A stretch of 64,000 nt of DNA from Flavobacteriaceae bacterium MAR_2010_188. Lineage in GTDB: Bacteria; Bacteroidota; Bacteroidia; Flavobacteriales; Flavobacteriaceae. A program made the position numbers and the translations under genes. A model generated the notes under the pieces. That model worked only from the letters and a program-made list of their open reading frames with translations. It was not told the origin of the DNA and ran no database searches. Below are positions 9,313 to 18,385 of this stretch, piece after piece. The stretch covers positions 2,568,001 through 2,632,000 of the forward strand of contig LT629302.1 of NCBI GenBank assembly GCA_900104375.1, in the 5' to 3' direction. Position 1 is the first letter of the stretch; each line of letters opens with the position of its first letter.

Positions 9313-10689
9313 TTAATCCGTGTTCGGTTCAATATTTTGATTAACGTGAAAAAAGTTTGATGGGTCATACTTCGTTTTCACATCTACCAGCCTATCATAA
9401 TTTCCTTTATAAGAGGCTTTAATCCGTTCTTGACCTTCATCCATCATAAAGTTAACGTAGGCGCCGCCCATTGCGTAAGGCTTCAAAGCATCAAAATAGT
9501 TTTTGCACCAATTAGTAACCTTATCCGCATTGTTAGGGTCTGGATCTACTCCAACTATTGCTTGGGACCAACGGGCTTCACGATTGGACCATGCAGTATC
9601 AGCACTTTCCATTTCATGGACTCTGCCATCAATTGGATATAGGTGGGTTGTTGAGAGCATCGACGGAATTTTTGAGCCAAATTCAATATTAGTCTTAATA
9701 GCATCTAAACTTAATTCCTTAATATAATGCGCTCGCCAGTACCATTGCAGCCCAGGCGGATACAATCCATCGAACATACCGTTTAAATTTTTCATGGGAA
9801 TATCACCCACAAAATCGAGGATAGGTGGTCCAAATTCTCTTATGGGTTTAAAGATTTCTTCTGCCTTTTCCCGGGGTCCGGTGTAATTCCAAACTACTCC
9901 ACAAACGTTTTTGTTCCATAGGTGTTCTGGAAAAGGCTCTGCAGGGGGCACAATTAAAAACGCAAAAAAACCATATAAATCGTTAGAAGCATTTTTGGTG
10001 ATTTTATCATAGAATTTCATGGCTTCCTCTGCCTTTTCTATCGGCCAAAACATAGGTCCTGCATAAACATCCTTTACTTCCAAAAGTTTAAACTTAAAGG
10101 ATACCACGACTCCGAAATTGCCCCCTCCACCTCTTAACGCCCAAAATAGGTCAGGATTTTTGTCTTTATTGGCAGTCACCACTTCGCCAGTAGCCAGGAC
10201 TACTTTACATTCTAATAAATTGTCTATGGTTAATCCACCCTTTCTGCTTAAATAACCAATTCCTCCACCTAAGGTTATACCTCCTATTCCGGTGGTCCCG
10301 ACAATTCCACTTGGAAGTGCGAGCCCATGTTCATAGGTTGCAGCATCTACATCGCTTAAGGTATTGCCAGGTTCTATGATGGCAGTTTGTGAGGTTGGAT
10401 CTATAGATAATCCTTTCATATCGGAAAGGTCAATGACCAAACCATCGTCGATCAAGGCAAGGCCTGCTCCGTTATGCCCGCCACTGCGGATAGAAACTTC
10501 CAAATTGTTCTTTCGAGCAAAATTTACCGTATCTATCACATCGTCTTGATCTTTGCACTTTACGATGATTGCCGGCTTTTTGTCAATCATTGCATTGTAG
10601 ATTGACCTCGCCTCATTGTAATTGTTGTCCTCTGGCAAAATTATGGTGCCATCAATGGAGTCTTTTAATTGGTTGATTTGATCTCTCAT
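9313..10689 (-). CDS. FAD-linked oxidase, berberine-bridge-enzyme-like
   Basis: A 458-residue flavoenzyme of the VAO/PCMH superfamily. The N-terminal FAD_binding_4 domain (about 35-180) has the RSGGHNGAG segment, whose His is the usual covalent flavin attachment site, and the GGGIGYLSRKGGLTIDN loop. The substrate domain follows, and a C-terminal BBE motif (about 410-455: AYVNFM to YDPSNFFHVNQNI) closes the fold. Relatives oxidise sugars, alcohols, alkaloids or aromatic side chains with oxygen. There is no signal peptide, so it is probably cytosolic. It lies downstream of the DUF4242/AraC regulator gene on the same strand, about 150 bases away, which suggests that it may be that regulator's target. 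Confidence 0.88.
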   Translation of the reverse strand: MRDQINQLKDSIDGTIILPEDNNYNEARSIYNAMIDKKPAIIVKCKDQDDVIDTVNFARKNNLEVSIRSGGHNGAGLALIDDGLVIDLSDMKGLSIDPTSQTAIIEPGNTLSDVDAATYEHGLALPSGIVGTTGIGGITLGGGIGYLSRKGGLTIDNLLECKVVLATGEVVTANKDKNPDLFWALRGGGGNFGVVVSFKFKLLEVKDVYAGPMFWPIEKAEEAMKFYDKITKNASNDLYGFFAFLIVPPAEPFPEHLWNKNVCGVVWNYTGPREKAEEIFKPIREFGPPILDFVGDIPMKNLNGMFDGLYPPGLQWYWRAHYIKELSLDAIKTNIEFGSKIPSMLSTTHLYPIDGRVHEMESADTAWSNREARWSQAIVGVDPDPNNADKVTNWCKNYFDALKPYAMGGAYVNFMMDEGQERIKASYKGNYDRLVDVKTKYDPSNFFHVNQNIEPNTD

Positions 10690-10837
10690 GATTGTAGTTT
10701 TAAAACTCTATCTAATTATAATATATAAAGAGTCACAGAAAATATATCCTTAAAATTAATAAGGAAACGAGAATTGAACCTAGGTGAAATCGTTCAAAAT
10801 CTTGAACGATTGATTCATTTAAGAAGAAAACAAGAAA

Positions 10838-11929
10838 TTAAACTATTTTAGATGGGCAGATACCGAACTTTTGAGTAAATATTTTGGAGAAGTAGGACGG
10901 GTCATCATAGCCCACTTTGTAGGCTACCTCGGAAACATTAAGGTTATTGTCCTTGATGAGGTTAAACGCTGTCCGCATTTTAAGGTCTCGAATAAAATTT
11001 TGAGGAGAGCGTCCTGTGATGGATTTTATTCTTCTATATAATTGAGGCCTACTTAGACCTATTTCTTGGCTTATAGATTCTACCGATAATTTGTCGGTCG
11101 TTAAATTTGCCTCTGTGTAATCGCAGAAATCTCCAATCAAGGTTTTTTGTTTATCATTCAAAACCTTTACTTCCGATTGATGAAACTTTGCCAATTGAAA
11201 TGCACATAATTTTTTGAAACCTTGAGACATTATAATTTGACTTTCCTCCGCAATCAAGCTCAAGCGTTTGCCATAAATTATAGAATCTTTAAAAAAACCA
11301 TCGGACATAGTAACTGGCTGACCTTCGGTAAGGCCAATCTTGTAGTTTATATTCCAATTATTTTCTCCACGATGTTTATTGAATAACTCTTGAATTGCTA
11401 GAGAACACTTAAATGCGTTGTCCGATTTCTCAAAAACGGCCAAAATGCTATCATCAGAGAGGTTTTCTATTGATTCACCTTCAAATTCATTTATAATTTT
11501 GATGGCCTCATTCCTTGGTACTACGGGGAATATAAATTTATCTAAATTAGAATGATTACTTAATGTGGTATTTACTACGATATCCAAAACCATGATAAAC
11601 CGAAAGCCTGAATCTATTTCCCCGTTGTGGTTATAGACAATACCATGATCTACAGAAAGATCATCTCCCATAAACAGGTTTAGCAATCCTGGCTGTACTT
11701 CAATAATATTACATGCAACACTCCCATGCGCCTCTTCATGAACTCTTTTACACGCTTCGGGATTCGGCCCTTCAATTAAGCAAAATACAGACCCCGTCTC
11801 CTTATTTACCCAAAATTGATGGTATTTTACGCCATACTTATCCTGGGTTGCTTTATCTGTTATGTGCGCAGCTTTTACCTCCTCTATTGTGACTCCAGGA
11901 AAGATATGATAATCCATATAAATTGGCAT
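10838..11929 (-). CDS. DUF4242 / cyclase-homology / AraC-type transcriptional regulator
   Basis: The 363-residue protein has three parts. Residues 1-85 form a DUF4242 (nickel-binding-like) domain: MDYHIFPGVTIEEV, YHQFWVNKETGSVFCLIEGP, and EEAHG at the site of the family's EHA motif. Residues about 125-255 resemble a degenerate class III nucleotide-cyclase domain (SDDSILAVFEKSDNAFKCSLAIQ, then IIYGKRLSLIAEESQIIMS). The C-terminal 95 residues are an AraC HTH with both helices (SQEIGLSRPQLYRRIKSITG and VSEVAYKVGYDDPSYFSKIF). It is a cytosolic DNA-binding regulator, and DUF4242 is probably the ligand or metal sensor. Its targets are unknown; the FAD oxidase next to it is the obvious candidate. 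Confidence 0.82.
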   Translation of the reverse strand: MPIYMDYHIFPGVTIEEVKAAHITDKATQDKYGVKYHQFWVNKETGSVFCLIEGPNPEACKRVHEEAHGSVACNIIEVQPGLLNLFMGDDLSVDHGIVYNHNGEIDSGFRFIMVLDIVVNTTLSNHSNLDKFIFPVVPRNEAIKIINEFEGESIENLSDDSILAVFEKSDNAFKCSLAIQELFNKHRGENNWNINYKIGLTEGQPVTMSDGFFKDSIIYGKRLSLIAEESQIIMSQGFKKLCAFQLAKFHQSEVKVLNDKQKTLIGDFCDYTEANLTTDKLSVESISQEIGLSRPQLYRRIKSITGRSPQNFIRDLKMRTAFNLIKDNNLNVSEVAYKVGYDDPSYFSKIFTQKFGICPSKIV

Positions 11930-12049
11930 AGTCTTATTTATTAATTGATAGACAACAGTTTAACAACATTTTAAAGTTAATAATATTAGATTAATATAGA
12001 ACAAGTACATCAAGGGAAATTTATACTTCAATCCTCTTTATGGTTATTC

Positions 12050-13384
12050 TTAGTTCCTTTTTGAGAATTTAATAATTACGTTCTTAGGTTTTAAAGAAAT
12101 CAGGGGTGTAATTTCAATCTCTGTGAAATCTGGGATTAGCGTATAGTTTTTTACAAGTTTAGTGATTGCCAAAATCATCTCGAACATCGCGAAATTGTTA
12201 CCGATACATTTTCTAGGTCCTGCACCAAATGGAAAATATTGAGACGAATATTCTCTTCCTCCTCCTTCAAATCTCGCTGGATTAAATTCTTCTGGACTTT
12301 CCCATAAATCTGGATGCCGATGGATTTCATAAATCGAAAATAAGAGATTGGAGCCCGCTTCAAAATGCAGTCCTTCAAAATTGTCTTCTTCAACATTTAC
12401 CCGATCGATAAAATACGCTGGAGGATATAATCGCATCGATTCTTCCAAAACTTGCTGAGTGACTTTCGCTTTCATCACAAACTCCATTAAATCATCAGTT
12501 TCGTTCTCGATAGATATAATTTCATTAAAAATCTTTGTTTGCCACTCTGGGTTAAGGGCTAAAAGTTGAGTTGTAAAAGACAATGCGTTAGAAGTAGTTT
12601 CATGTCCCGCCGTAAAAAGTATCAAAATTTCATCAATGAGCTGTTGGTCATCCATGGGATTGCCGTCTTCGTATCTGGCATCTAACAACATGTCTAACAA
12701 ATCATTTTCTCGAACGTTGCTCTCTCTTCTGTCATTTACCATTCCACCAAGGATTCTCCTCGCTTCTTCGGTTAAGTCGAGATAGTGCTGAAGTTTTCCA
12801 CTGCTCTTAAACCACCATTTAAGGTAGGGCTGCCGCAGTTCTTTAACCAGCATTTTTTGCGCAGATTCTGTTATAAACTGAAGTCGATTTATTTCTTCAG
12901 CATTGGCAGCACCAATAAAAAGCGATTTTACGACAGTCTGAAATGCCAGATCGTTGAAAATAGGAAACAAATCGATAGGCTCGCCAAAGGTAATTTTAGC
13001 GTATTCACTCGAAATGGCCTCATCAACTGAGTCTAAAAGATTCGCCAGATTCTTTTTATGGAATGCGGGTTGAATTAATTTTCTCTGTTTCTTCCAGTGT
13101 TCTCCTTCTGAGGTTAGAAGTCCATTGCCAACATATTTGGCTAAATCCTTAGTTTGAATCTGGGATTTTGTATAGTTTTTCTGGTTCTTTTGAAGAACAT
13201 ATTCGGCTAGAGCAGCATTTCTAGAAAAAATAACTGATTTGTTAAGTCCAATCTTTAAGCGGAAGGAATTTCCTTTTTCTTGAAAATTTTTAAGATGAAA
13301 TGGAAGTGGATTTTTTAGAATGTTAGCCGAATGCCGCAAAAATCTAGCGAGTGATACTACGGGAATTGATTGGGCTTCTTTCAA
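12050..13384 (-). CDS. Cytochrome P450
   Basis: A 444-residue soluble haem monooxygenase. The I-helix oxygen-activation motif is FTAGHETTSNA (about 255-265), the K-helix ExxR is EESMRLYPP, and the haem-ligand loop is FPFGAGPRKCIGNNFAMFE near residue 390 with the invariant cysteine. The architecture resembles the bacterial P450s that look like CYP4/CYP102 haem domains and hydroxylate fatty acids or terpenoids; substrate and redox partner cannot be read from the sequence. No ferredoxin gene is adjacent. It lies upstream of the DUF4242 regulator, about 120 bases away on the same strand. Confidence 0.95.
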   Translation of the reverse strand: MKEAQSIPVVSLARFLRHSANILKNPLPFHLKNFQEKGNSFRLKIGLNKSVIFSRNAALAEYVLQKNQKNYTKSQIQTKDLAKYVGNGLLTSEGEHWKKQRKLIQPAFHKKNLANLLDSVDEAISSEYAKITFGEPIDLFPIFNDLAFQTVVKSLFIGAANAEEINRLQFITESAQKMLVKELRQPYLKWWFKSSGKLQHYLDLTEEARRILGGMVNDRRESNVRENDLLDMLLDARYEDGNPMDDQQLIDEILILFTAGHETTSNALSFTTQLLALNPEWQTKIFNEIISIENETDDLMEFVMKAKVTQQVLEESMRLYPPAYFIDRVNVEEDNFEGLHFEAGSNLLFSIYEIHRHPDLWESPEEFNPARFEGGGREYSSQYFPFGAGPRKCIGNNFAMFEMILAITKLVKNYTLIPDFTEIEITPLISLKPKNVIIKFSKRN

Positions 13385-13484
13385 AAGGTTTTTCTATAAT
13401 TGGTCAGTTCTAATTTACCTTTATTCTACGATTTTAATTGTTATATACGTGGTAAAACTAACTTAAACTTTACTGAGAATAAAA

Positions 13485-13512
13485 AATCCGGAGCCATTGG
13501 GTTTTCCGGATT
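13485..13512 (-). terminator. Rho-independent terminator after the exported DUF4242 gene
   Basis: AATCCGGA and TCCGGATT pair across a 12-base loop. On the minus strand the stem runs into TTTTTTATTCTC. It lies 26 bases after the stop codon of the upstream gene. Confidence 0.8.
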
Positions 13513-13538
13513 AAACACTTCCTAAATTAACTTAAGTC

Positions 13539-13946
13539 TTAGCCTTTGTGTGGCTCTTTCTTAGCAGTCTCAGGACTAATAATAGTACTCACCTCCATTA
13601 TGGAATTTGCGGGAAATCCTCCCTTATCTGCATGTTCCTTTACTACTTCTTTGTTGATAGCTTTATACACGCAATAAATCTTATCTTCGGCCACATAACT
13701 ATGAAGCCATTGAATTTTGTCGGCCCCCAAATCATCCAATACGCTACATGATTTTTGGGAAATCCCAACTAGATCCTCCATAGAGGTGTCGCCAACGTCT
13801 GCAATATTTCTTTCGATTACATAGGTTTTTAATTCATCAGAAGTTTTCATTTCTGTTTCTGTCTCAGTTTGCCCATATCCCAGTCCTGTGACCAAAAGGA
13901 TTAACATGACAAACAAAATCTGGAAATTGTTTAACATTTTTTTCAT
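13539..13946 (-). CDS. Exported DUF4242 protein (nickel-binding-like)
   Basis: The 135-residue protein has a signal peptide (about 1-25, ending near GYGQ). The mature domain fits the DUF4242 family well: YVIERNIADVG, then SQKSCSVLDDLGADKIQWLHSYV, YCVYKA and EHADKGGFPANSIMEVSTII. The family is annotated as nickel-binding on structural grounds, and its physiological role is not established. It has its own terminator and no obvious operon partner, but a second DUF4242 domain occurs 1.6 kb away inside the AraC regulator, so both may respond to the same ligand. Confidence 0.85.
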   Translation of the reverse strand: MKKMLNNFQILFVMLILLVTGLGYGQTETETEMKTSDELKTYVIERNIADVGDTSMEDLVGISQKSCSVLDDLGADKIQWLHSYVAEDKIYCVYKAINKEVVKEHADKGGFPANSIMEVSTIISPETAKKEPHKG

Positions 13947-14083
13947 TGTTGAAGAGTTTTAGAGAATAAATAAGATTGCATTTAGGGGCTCAAATGCTTA
14001 AACTAAAGGTAGTTAAAAACTCCTGAAGTTTTTAAATTTCTTTATATATATTAAACATGCCGTAGGACCAGTGAAGTGGGGAC

Positions 14084-15106
14084 TTAGAACAATCCGTGCT
14101 GGGTATTCCCTTTGATTTTTCCTAAATGTTTATACGCCAATTCGGTAACTTCACGACCACGAGGCGTCCGCATAATAAAACCCTGCTGGATCAAAAAAGG
14201 TTCGTAGACTTCTTCAATAGTTTCTGAGCTTTCACTTACGGCAGTTGCCAAGGTGGTGATACCGACCGGTCCTCCTTTGAATTTATCGATAATGGTACTT
14301 AGGATTTTGTTGTCCATTTCATCTAGACCATATTTATCTACATTCAATGCTTTAAGAGCAAATTTTGCGATTACGATATCGATAGTACCATCACCTTTTA
14401 TTTGAGCGAAATCTCTAACCCTTCTTAATAATGCATTTGCAATACGTGGTGTTCCTCTACTTCTACCAGCAATCTCTACCGCGGCTTCCATACTGATAGG
14501 AACGTCCAAAATCGTAGCGCTCCTTTGTACAATGTTAGTGAGCAATTCGGTGTCGTAATATTGAAGTCGACTGCTAATACCAAAACGAGCTCGCATTGGC
14601 GCGGTTAAGAGTCCTGAGCGCGTGGTTGCGCCAACTAAGGTGAAAGGGTTAAGATTAAGTTGAACCGTCCTAGCATTAGGCCCAGATTCAATCATGATAT
14701 CTATCTTATAATCTTCCATTGCAGAGTAGAGGTATTCTTCAACAATAGGACTCAAACGATGGATTTCATCTATAAAAAGCACATCGCGCTCTTCTAGGTT
14801 GGTCAGTAGACCGGCTAAATCTCCTGGCTTATCCAATACAGGGCCAGAAGTCACCTTAATGCCAACATTTAATTCACTTGCAAGGATATGTGCCAAAGTG
14901 GTCTTACCCAATCCCGGAGGACCGTGGAATAAGGTATGGTCCAAAGCTTCATTTCTAAGATTCGCTGCCTTTACAAAAATCTGAAGATTTTCCAGAACCT
15001 GATCTTGACCTGTAAAGTCATCAAATGTTATGGGTCTGAGTTTTCTTTCGACGTCAAATTCTTCGGGTGTAAAATTATCTCCGCTGGGGTCTAGATTTTC
15101 GTTCAT
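14084..15106 (-). CDS. ruvB: Holliday junction branch-migration ATPase RuvB
   Basis: A 340-residue AAA+ motor that drives Holliday junction migration with RuvA in recombinational repair. Walker A is [16 protein letters not shown] (about 59-74), Walker B is LFIDEIHRL, sensor 1 is GATTRSGLL with the arginine-containing APMRARFGI, and the C-terminal winged helix ends in [20 protein letters not shown]. Length and motifs are normal. The gene stands alone here; ruvA and ruvC are not in the window. Confidence 0.98.
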   Translation of the reverse strand: MNENLDPSGDNFTPEEFDVERKLRPITFDDFTGQDQVLENLQIFVKAANLRNEALDHTLFHGPPGLGKTTLAHILASELNVGIKVTSGPVLDKPGDLAGLLTNLEERDVLFIDEIHRLSPIVEEYLYSAMEDYKIDIMIESGPNARTVQLNLNPFTLVGATTRSGLLTAPMRARFGISSRLQYYDTELLTNIVQRSATILDVPISMEAAVEIAGRSRGTPRIANALLRRVRDFAQIKGDGTIDIVIAKFALKALNVDKYGLDEMDNKILSTIIDKFKGGPVGITTLATAVSESSETIEEVYEPFLIQQGFIMRTPRGREVTELAYKHLGKIKGNTQHGLF

Positions 15107-15409
15107 AGCACTTCCCGCGCAGGCGGAAATCTTTATAAGATTTTATAAATATTTTGGTAAAATCAAAGATAGCCATTTAAAAATTGTTTATAAACGTAAT
15201 TCATAGCCTGGTCCAATATAAATTTTAAAGCTTGAAACTTGCGTCATCTAAAAGGAACGGCCGAACAATGGAGGAAAGGGGTTTATGAGATTGCAGAATT
15301 CTGTCTAAACTTTTCATCAAAAAACCCATCAGAAATTGATGGGTTTTAGATTATATTGTTCGATGCGATTTTCTATAAGACTTCATGAGATACCCACATT
15401 CGTGGGTAT
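15107..15409. other. Intergenic region between the oxidase operon and ruvB
   Basis: About 300 bases. The operon terminator is at 15321-15346; the rest should hold the ruvB promoter. No ORF or other structure is evident. Confidence 0.5.
15321..15346 (-). terminator. Terminator of the act-cta operon
   Basis: AAAACCCATCA and TGATGGGTTTT form an 11-bp stem with a short loop, followed on the minus strand by TTTTTTGATG. It lies about 65 bases beyond the ctaD stop codon. Confidence 0.85.
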
Positions 15410-17233
15410 TTAATGTTGTAATTCCTCTTCACCCTCTTTTAAAGGAATGTTTTGAGGTACAAAATCTTCATCGTATCCAGGCTTACTATAATCATAAGCC
15501 CAACGGTATACGTGTGGTATTGGTCCTTCCCAGTTTCCGTGGATATGTTTCACCGGCGCAGTCCATTCTAAAGTATTTGATCTCCAAGGATTTTGTACGG
15601 TTTTCTTACCGTAGAAAATACTGTTCACAAAATTATAGATAAAAACCAATTGGAAGATTCCACCGACAATCGCAAATATTGATATTATGACGTTTGCGTC
15701 GTGGGTATCATCAAATAATGGGAAATTTGTATTGGTATAATATCTTCTTGGAAGACCCGCCATACCGATAAAGTGCATCGGGAAAAATACCCCATATGCA
15801 CAGACCGCAGTTACCCAAAAGTGAAGATAACCCAGGTTTTTGTTTAGCATTCTACCAAACATTTTAGGGAACCAATGATAGATTCCGGCAAACATTCCGT
15901 AAAGGGCAGATATACCCATTACCAAGTGAAAGTGAGCCACAACGAAATACGTATCGTGAACGTTAATATCCAATGCGCTATCCCCAAGAATAATTCCCGT
16001 TAAACCTCCTGTTATAAAAGTTGAAACCAATCCAATAGAGAATAACATTGCGGGATTGAGCTGCAAATTACCCTTCCATAATGTGGTTATATAGTTAAAT
16101 GCTTTTACTGCTGAAGGTATCGCAATCAATAAAGTGGTAAAGGTAAATACGGATCCAAGGAATGGATTCATCCCAGAGATAAACATATGGTGACCCCATA
16201 CGATAGTAGAAAGGAATGCAATCGCTAATATTGAAGCAACCATCGCGCGGTAACCAAAAATAGGTTTGCGTGAGTTTGTCGCGATAACTTCGGAAGTAAT
16301 TCCTAGTGCTGGCAACAATACGATATAAACTTCAGGGTGACCTAAAAACCAGAACAAGTGTTCAAACAATACTGGAGAACCTCCTTGATAATGTAATACT
16401 TCACCTTGTATAAAGATATCCGACAAGAAGAATGACGTTCCAAAACTTCTATCCATAATCAGCATTAAAGCTGCAGATAAAAGAACCGGGAATGAAATAA
16501 CCCCGATGATTGCAGTTATAAAGAATGCCCAAATAGTTAGCGGCAATCGTGTCATAGACATTCCTTTTGTTCTAAGGTTTATAACAGTTACTATGTAGTT
16601 AAGTGATCCTAGCAATGAGGAGGCAATAAAAATCGCCATGGATACAAGCCAAAGTGTCATACCCATACCTGATCCACCTTGGGCCATTGGTAATGCACTA
16701 AGAGGGGGATAGATTGTCCATCCTGCAGCAGCTGGTCCAGCTTCAACGAATAAGGATAATACCATAACCACACTAGATACAAAGAACATCCAGTAAGAAA
16801 CCATATTAAGAAAGCCAGAAGCCATATCTCTGGCTCCAATCTGCAAGGGAATAAGTAGATTACTAAAGGTTCCACTTAAACCTGCCGTTAAAACAAAGAA
16901 TACCATGATGGTACCGTGAATGGTTACCAATGCCAAATAAATATCGGCATCCATTACACCATCTGGTGCCCATCTTCCTAGTAATGCTTCAAATAGAACA
17001 TTAGGCTCCTCTGGCCATGCAATCTGCATACGCATCATCATGGACATTACAACACCAATGATTCCCATTATAGTACCAGTAATTAGGTACTGTTTTGCAA
17101 TCATTTTATGGTCTTGACTAAATATATATTTAGTTACAAAAGTTTCCTTATGATGGTGCTCATGTTCATCATGACCGTCGTGATGGCCATGTGTTCCTTG
17201 TCCTTGAGCAATAGCGTCGGGGTGTGCTGACAT
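15410..17233 (-). CDS. ctaD: Cytochrome c oxidase subunit I
   Basis: The 607-residue catalytic subunit of the aa3-type haem-copper oxidase, with 12 or more membrane helices, reduces O2 to water and pumps protons. Visible ligands and landmarks are HGTIMVFF (low-spin haem His), GHPEVYIVLLP (CuB His with the cross-linked Tyr), HHMFISGMNP (two CuB His) and HDTYFVVAHFHLVMG (haem a3 and haem a ligands). The first 30 residues are unusual, with nine histidines plus Asp/Glu before the first helix. It is the last gene of the operon, 21 bases after ctaC, and is followed by a terminator. Subunits III and IV are not encoded here. Confidence 0.97.
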   Translation of the reverse strand: MSAHPDAIAQGQGTHGHHDGHDEHEHHHKETFVTKYIFSQDHKMIAKQYLITGTIMGIIGVVMSMMMRMQIAWPEEPNVLFEALLGRWAPDGVMDADIYLALVTIHGTIMVFFVLTAGLSGTFSNLLIPLQIGARDMASGFLNMVSYWMFFVSSVVMVLSLFVEAGPAAAGWTIYPPLSALPMAQGGSGMGMTLWLVSMAIFIASSLLGSLNYIVTVINLRTKGMSMTRLPLTIWAFFITAIIGVISFPVLLSAALMLIMDRSFGTSFFLSDIFIQGEVLHYQGGSPVLFEHLFWFLGHPEVYIVLLPALGITSEVIATNSRKPIFGYRAMVASILAIAFLSTIVWGHHMFISGMNPFLGSVFTFTTLLIAIPSAVKAFNYITTLWKGNLQLNPAMLFSIGLVSTFITGGLTGIILGDSALDINVHDTYFVVAHFHLVMGISALYGMFAGIYHWFPKMFGRMLNKNLGYLHFWVTAVCAYGVFFPMHFIGMAGLPRRYYTNTNFPLFDDTHDANVIISIFAIVGGIFQLVFIYNFVNSIFYGKKTVQNPWRSNTLEWTAPVKHIHGNWEGPIPHVYRWAYDYSKPGYDEDFVPQNIPLKEGEEELQH

Positions 17234-17254
17234 AATGTTATCTCAGTTTAAATC

Positions 17255-18358
17255 TTATTCTGATATTGTTGATGCAACTTCTACTTCTGGAGTATTAGTT
17301 GTTAGTGTGCTGCTAAATGGTTTTTGGGTTTTGATCCATTCGTCGTATTCTGCTTGAGTCTCGACGATTATTTTCATTTGCATGTTATAATGGGATTTTC
17401 CACAAATCTTATTACAAAGTAATAGATAATCGAAATCGTATCTTAACTCTTGACCACGTTCTTCAATTTTCTTAGCATTCTCTACCCTTAATTGATTGAT
17501 GTGAGTCACCTTGTCGATGATATCTGGATTGTCCCTCATATCTTCGGTTGTTACTGTAGGAGTAAATCCAAATTGAGTAATCATCCCAGGTACACAGTTC
17601 ATCTGTGCTCTAAAGTGCGGCATATATGCAGAATGCAAAACATCCTGAGAACGCATTTTAAATAAAACCGGTCTGTCTACTACTAAATGTAATTCAGTAA
17701 CAATAACATCGTCCATCGCATTTGGGTCAGAGTTATCTAAACCAAGAATGTTTGCGTTGTCAATATCAATTAATCTTACGTTGGCCATACCAAGAACATT
17801 GTCTTCTCCAGCGTATCTAGCTTTCCAGTTGAATTGCTGAGCATAAAGTTCAACCACCATTGGGTCATCTTCTTGATCAATATTCATAATGCTCGTCCAA
17901 GTGAAAAGTCCGTAGATAATTAAACCCGCTAATACAATTACTGGTATGATTGTCCATATTGCTTCTAGTGTGTTGTTATCGGCGTAGAACAATGCTTTTC
18001 TTCCTTTTTCACCTTTATACTTATAAGCAAAATAATGAAGGATGAATTGGGTAACGGTCTGAACAAAAAATATGATAACCATTGAGATAATCATAAGATT
18101 ATCTAGACCAGGCCCATGTTCTGAAGCTGCATTAGATACAAGTGGTAAATCTCCCCACTTTGCAAAGGATATAATGGTGATAAGATAAATGAAAATCAAG
18201 AAACCTAACATTAAGTAACCGTTGATTCTATTATCTCTATCATTTGCGACTTGGCTTCTATCGGCTGTACTGACTTGGGCCAAATCAAATATCTTCACCA
18301 TCTGCCAAATGGCAACGGCTATAAAGATTACAATTATTATAGGTAAAAAAGCAGTCAT
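17255..18358 (-). CDS. ctaC: Cytochrome c oxidase subunit II
   Basis: The 367-residue subunit carries the CuA electron entry site. An N-terminal helix (about 4-22) and two further helices (about 50-70 and 88-110) precede the helix ending at about 160. The cupredoxin domain has VVELYAQQFNWKARY, the HSAYMPHFRAQMNCVPGM segment and the CuA loop CNKICGKSHYNMQM with both Cys, His and Met. There is no fused cytochrome c domain, so electrons must come from alternative complex III or a separate cytochrome. The first helix plus linker is longer than in proteobacterial forms, as is common in Bacteroidota. Confidence 0.96.
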   Translation of the reverse strand: MTAFLPIIIVIFIAVAIWQMVKIFDLAQVSTADRSQVANDRDNRINGYLMLGFLIFIYLITIISFAKWGDLPLVSNAASEHGPGLDNLMIISMVIIFFVQTVTQFILHYFAYKYKGEKGRKALFYADNNTLEAIWTIIPVIVLAGLIIYGLFTWTSIMNIDQEDDPMVVELYAQQFNWKARYAGEDNVLGMANVRLIDIDNANILGLDNSDPNAMDDVIVTELHLVVDRPVLFKMRSQDVLHSAYMPHFRAQMNCVPGMITQFGFTPTVTTEDMRDNPDIIDKVTHINQLRVENAKKIEERGQELRYDFDYLLLCNKICGKSHYNMQMKIIVETQAEYDEWIKTQKPFSSTLTTNTPEVEVASTISE

Positions 18359-18385
18359 TGTCTTTTCTCTTCTTTAATAGGTTCC

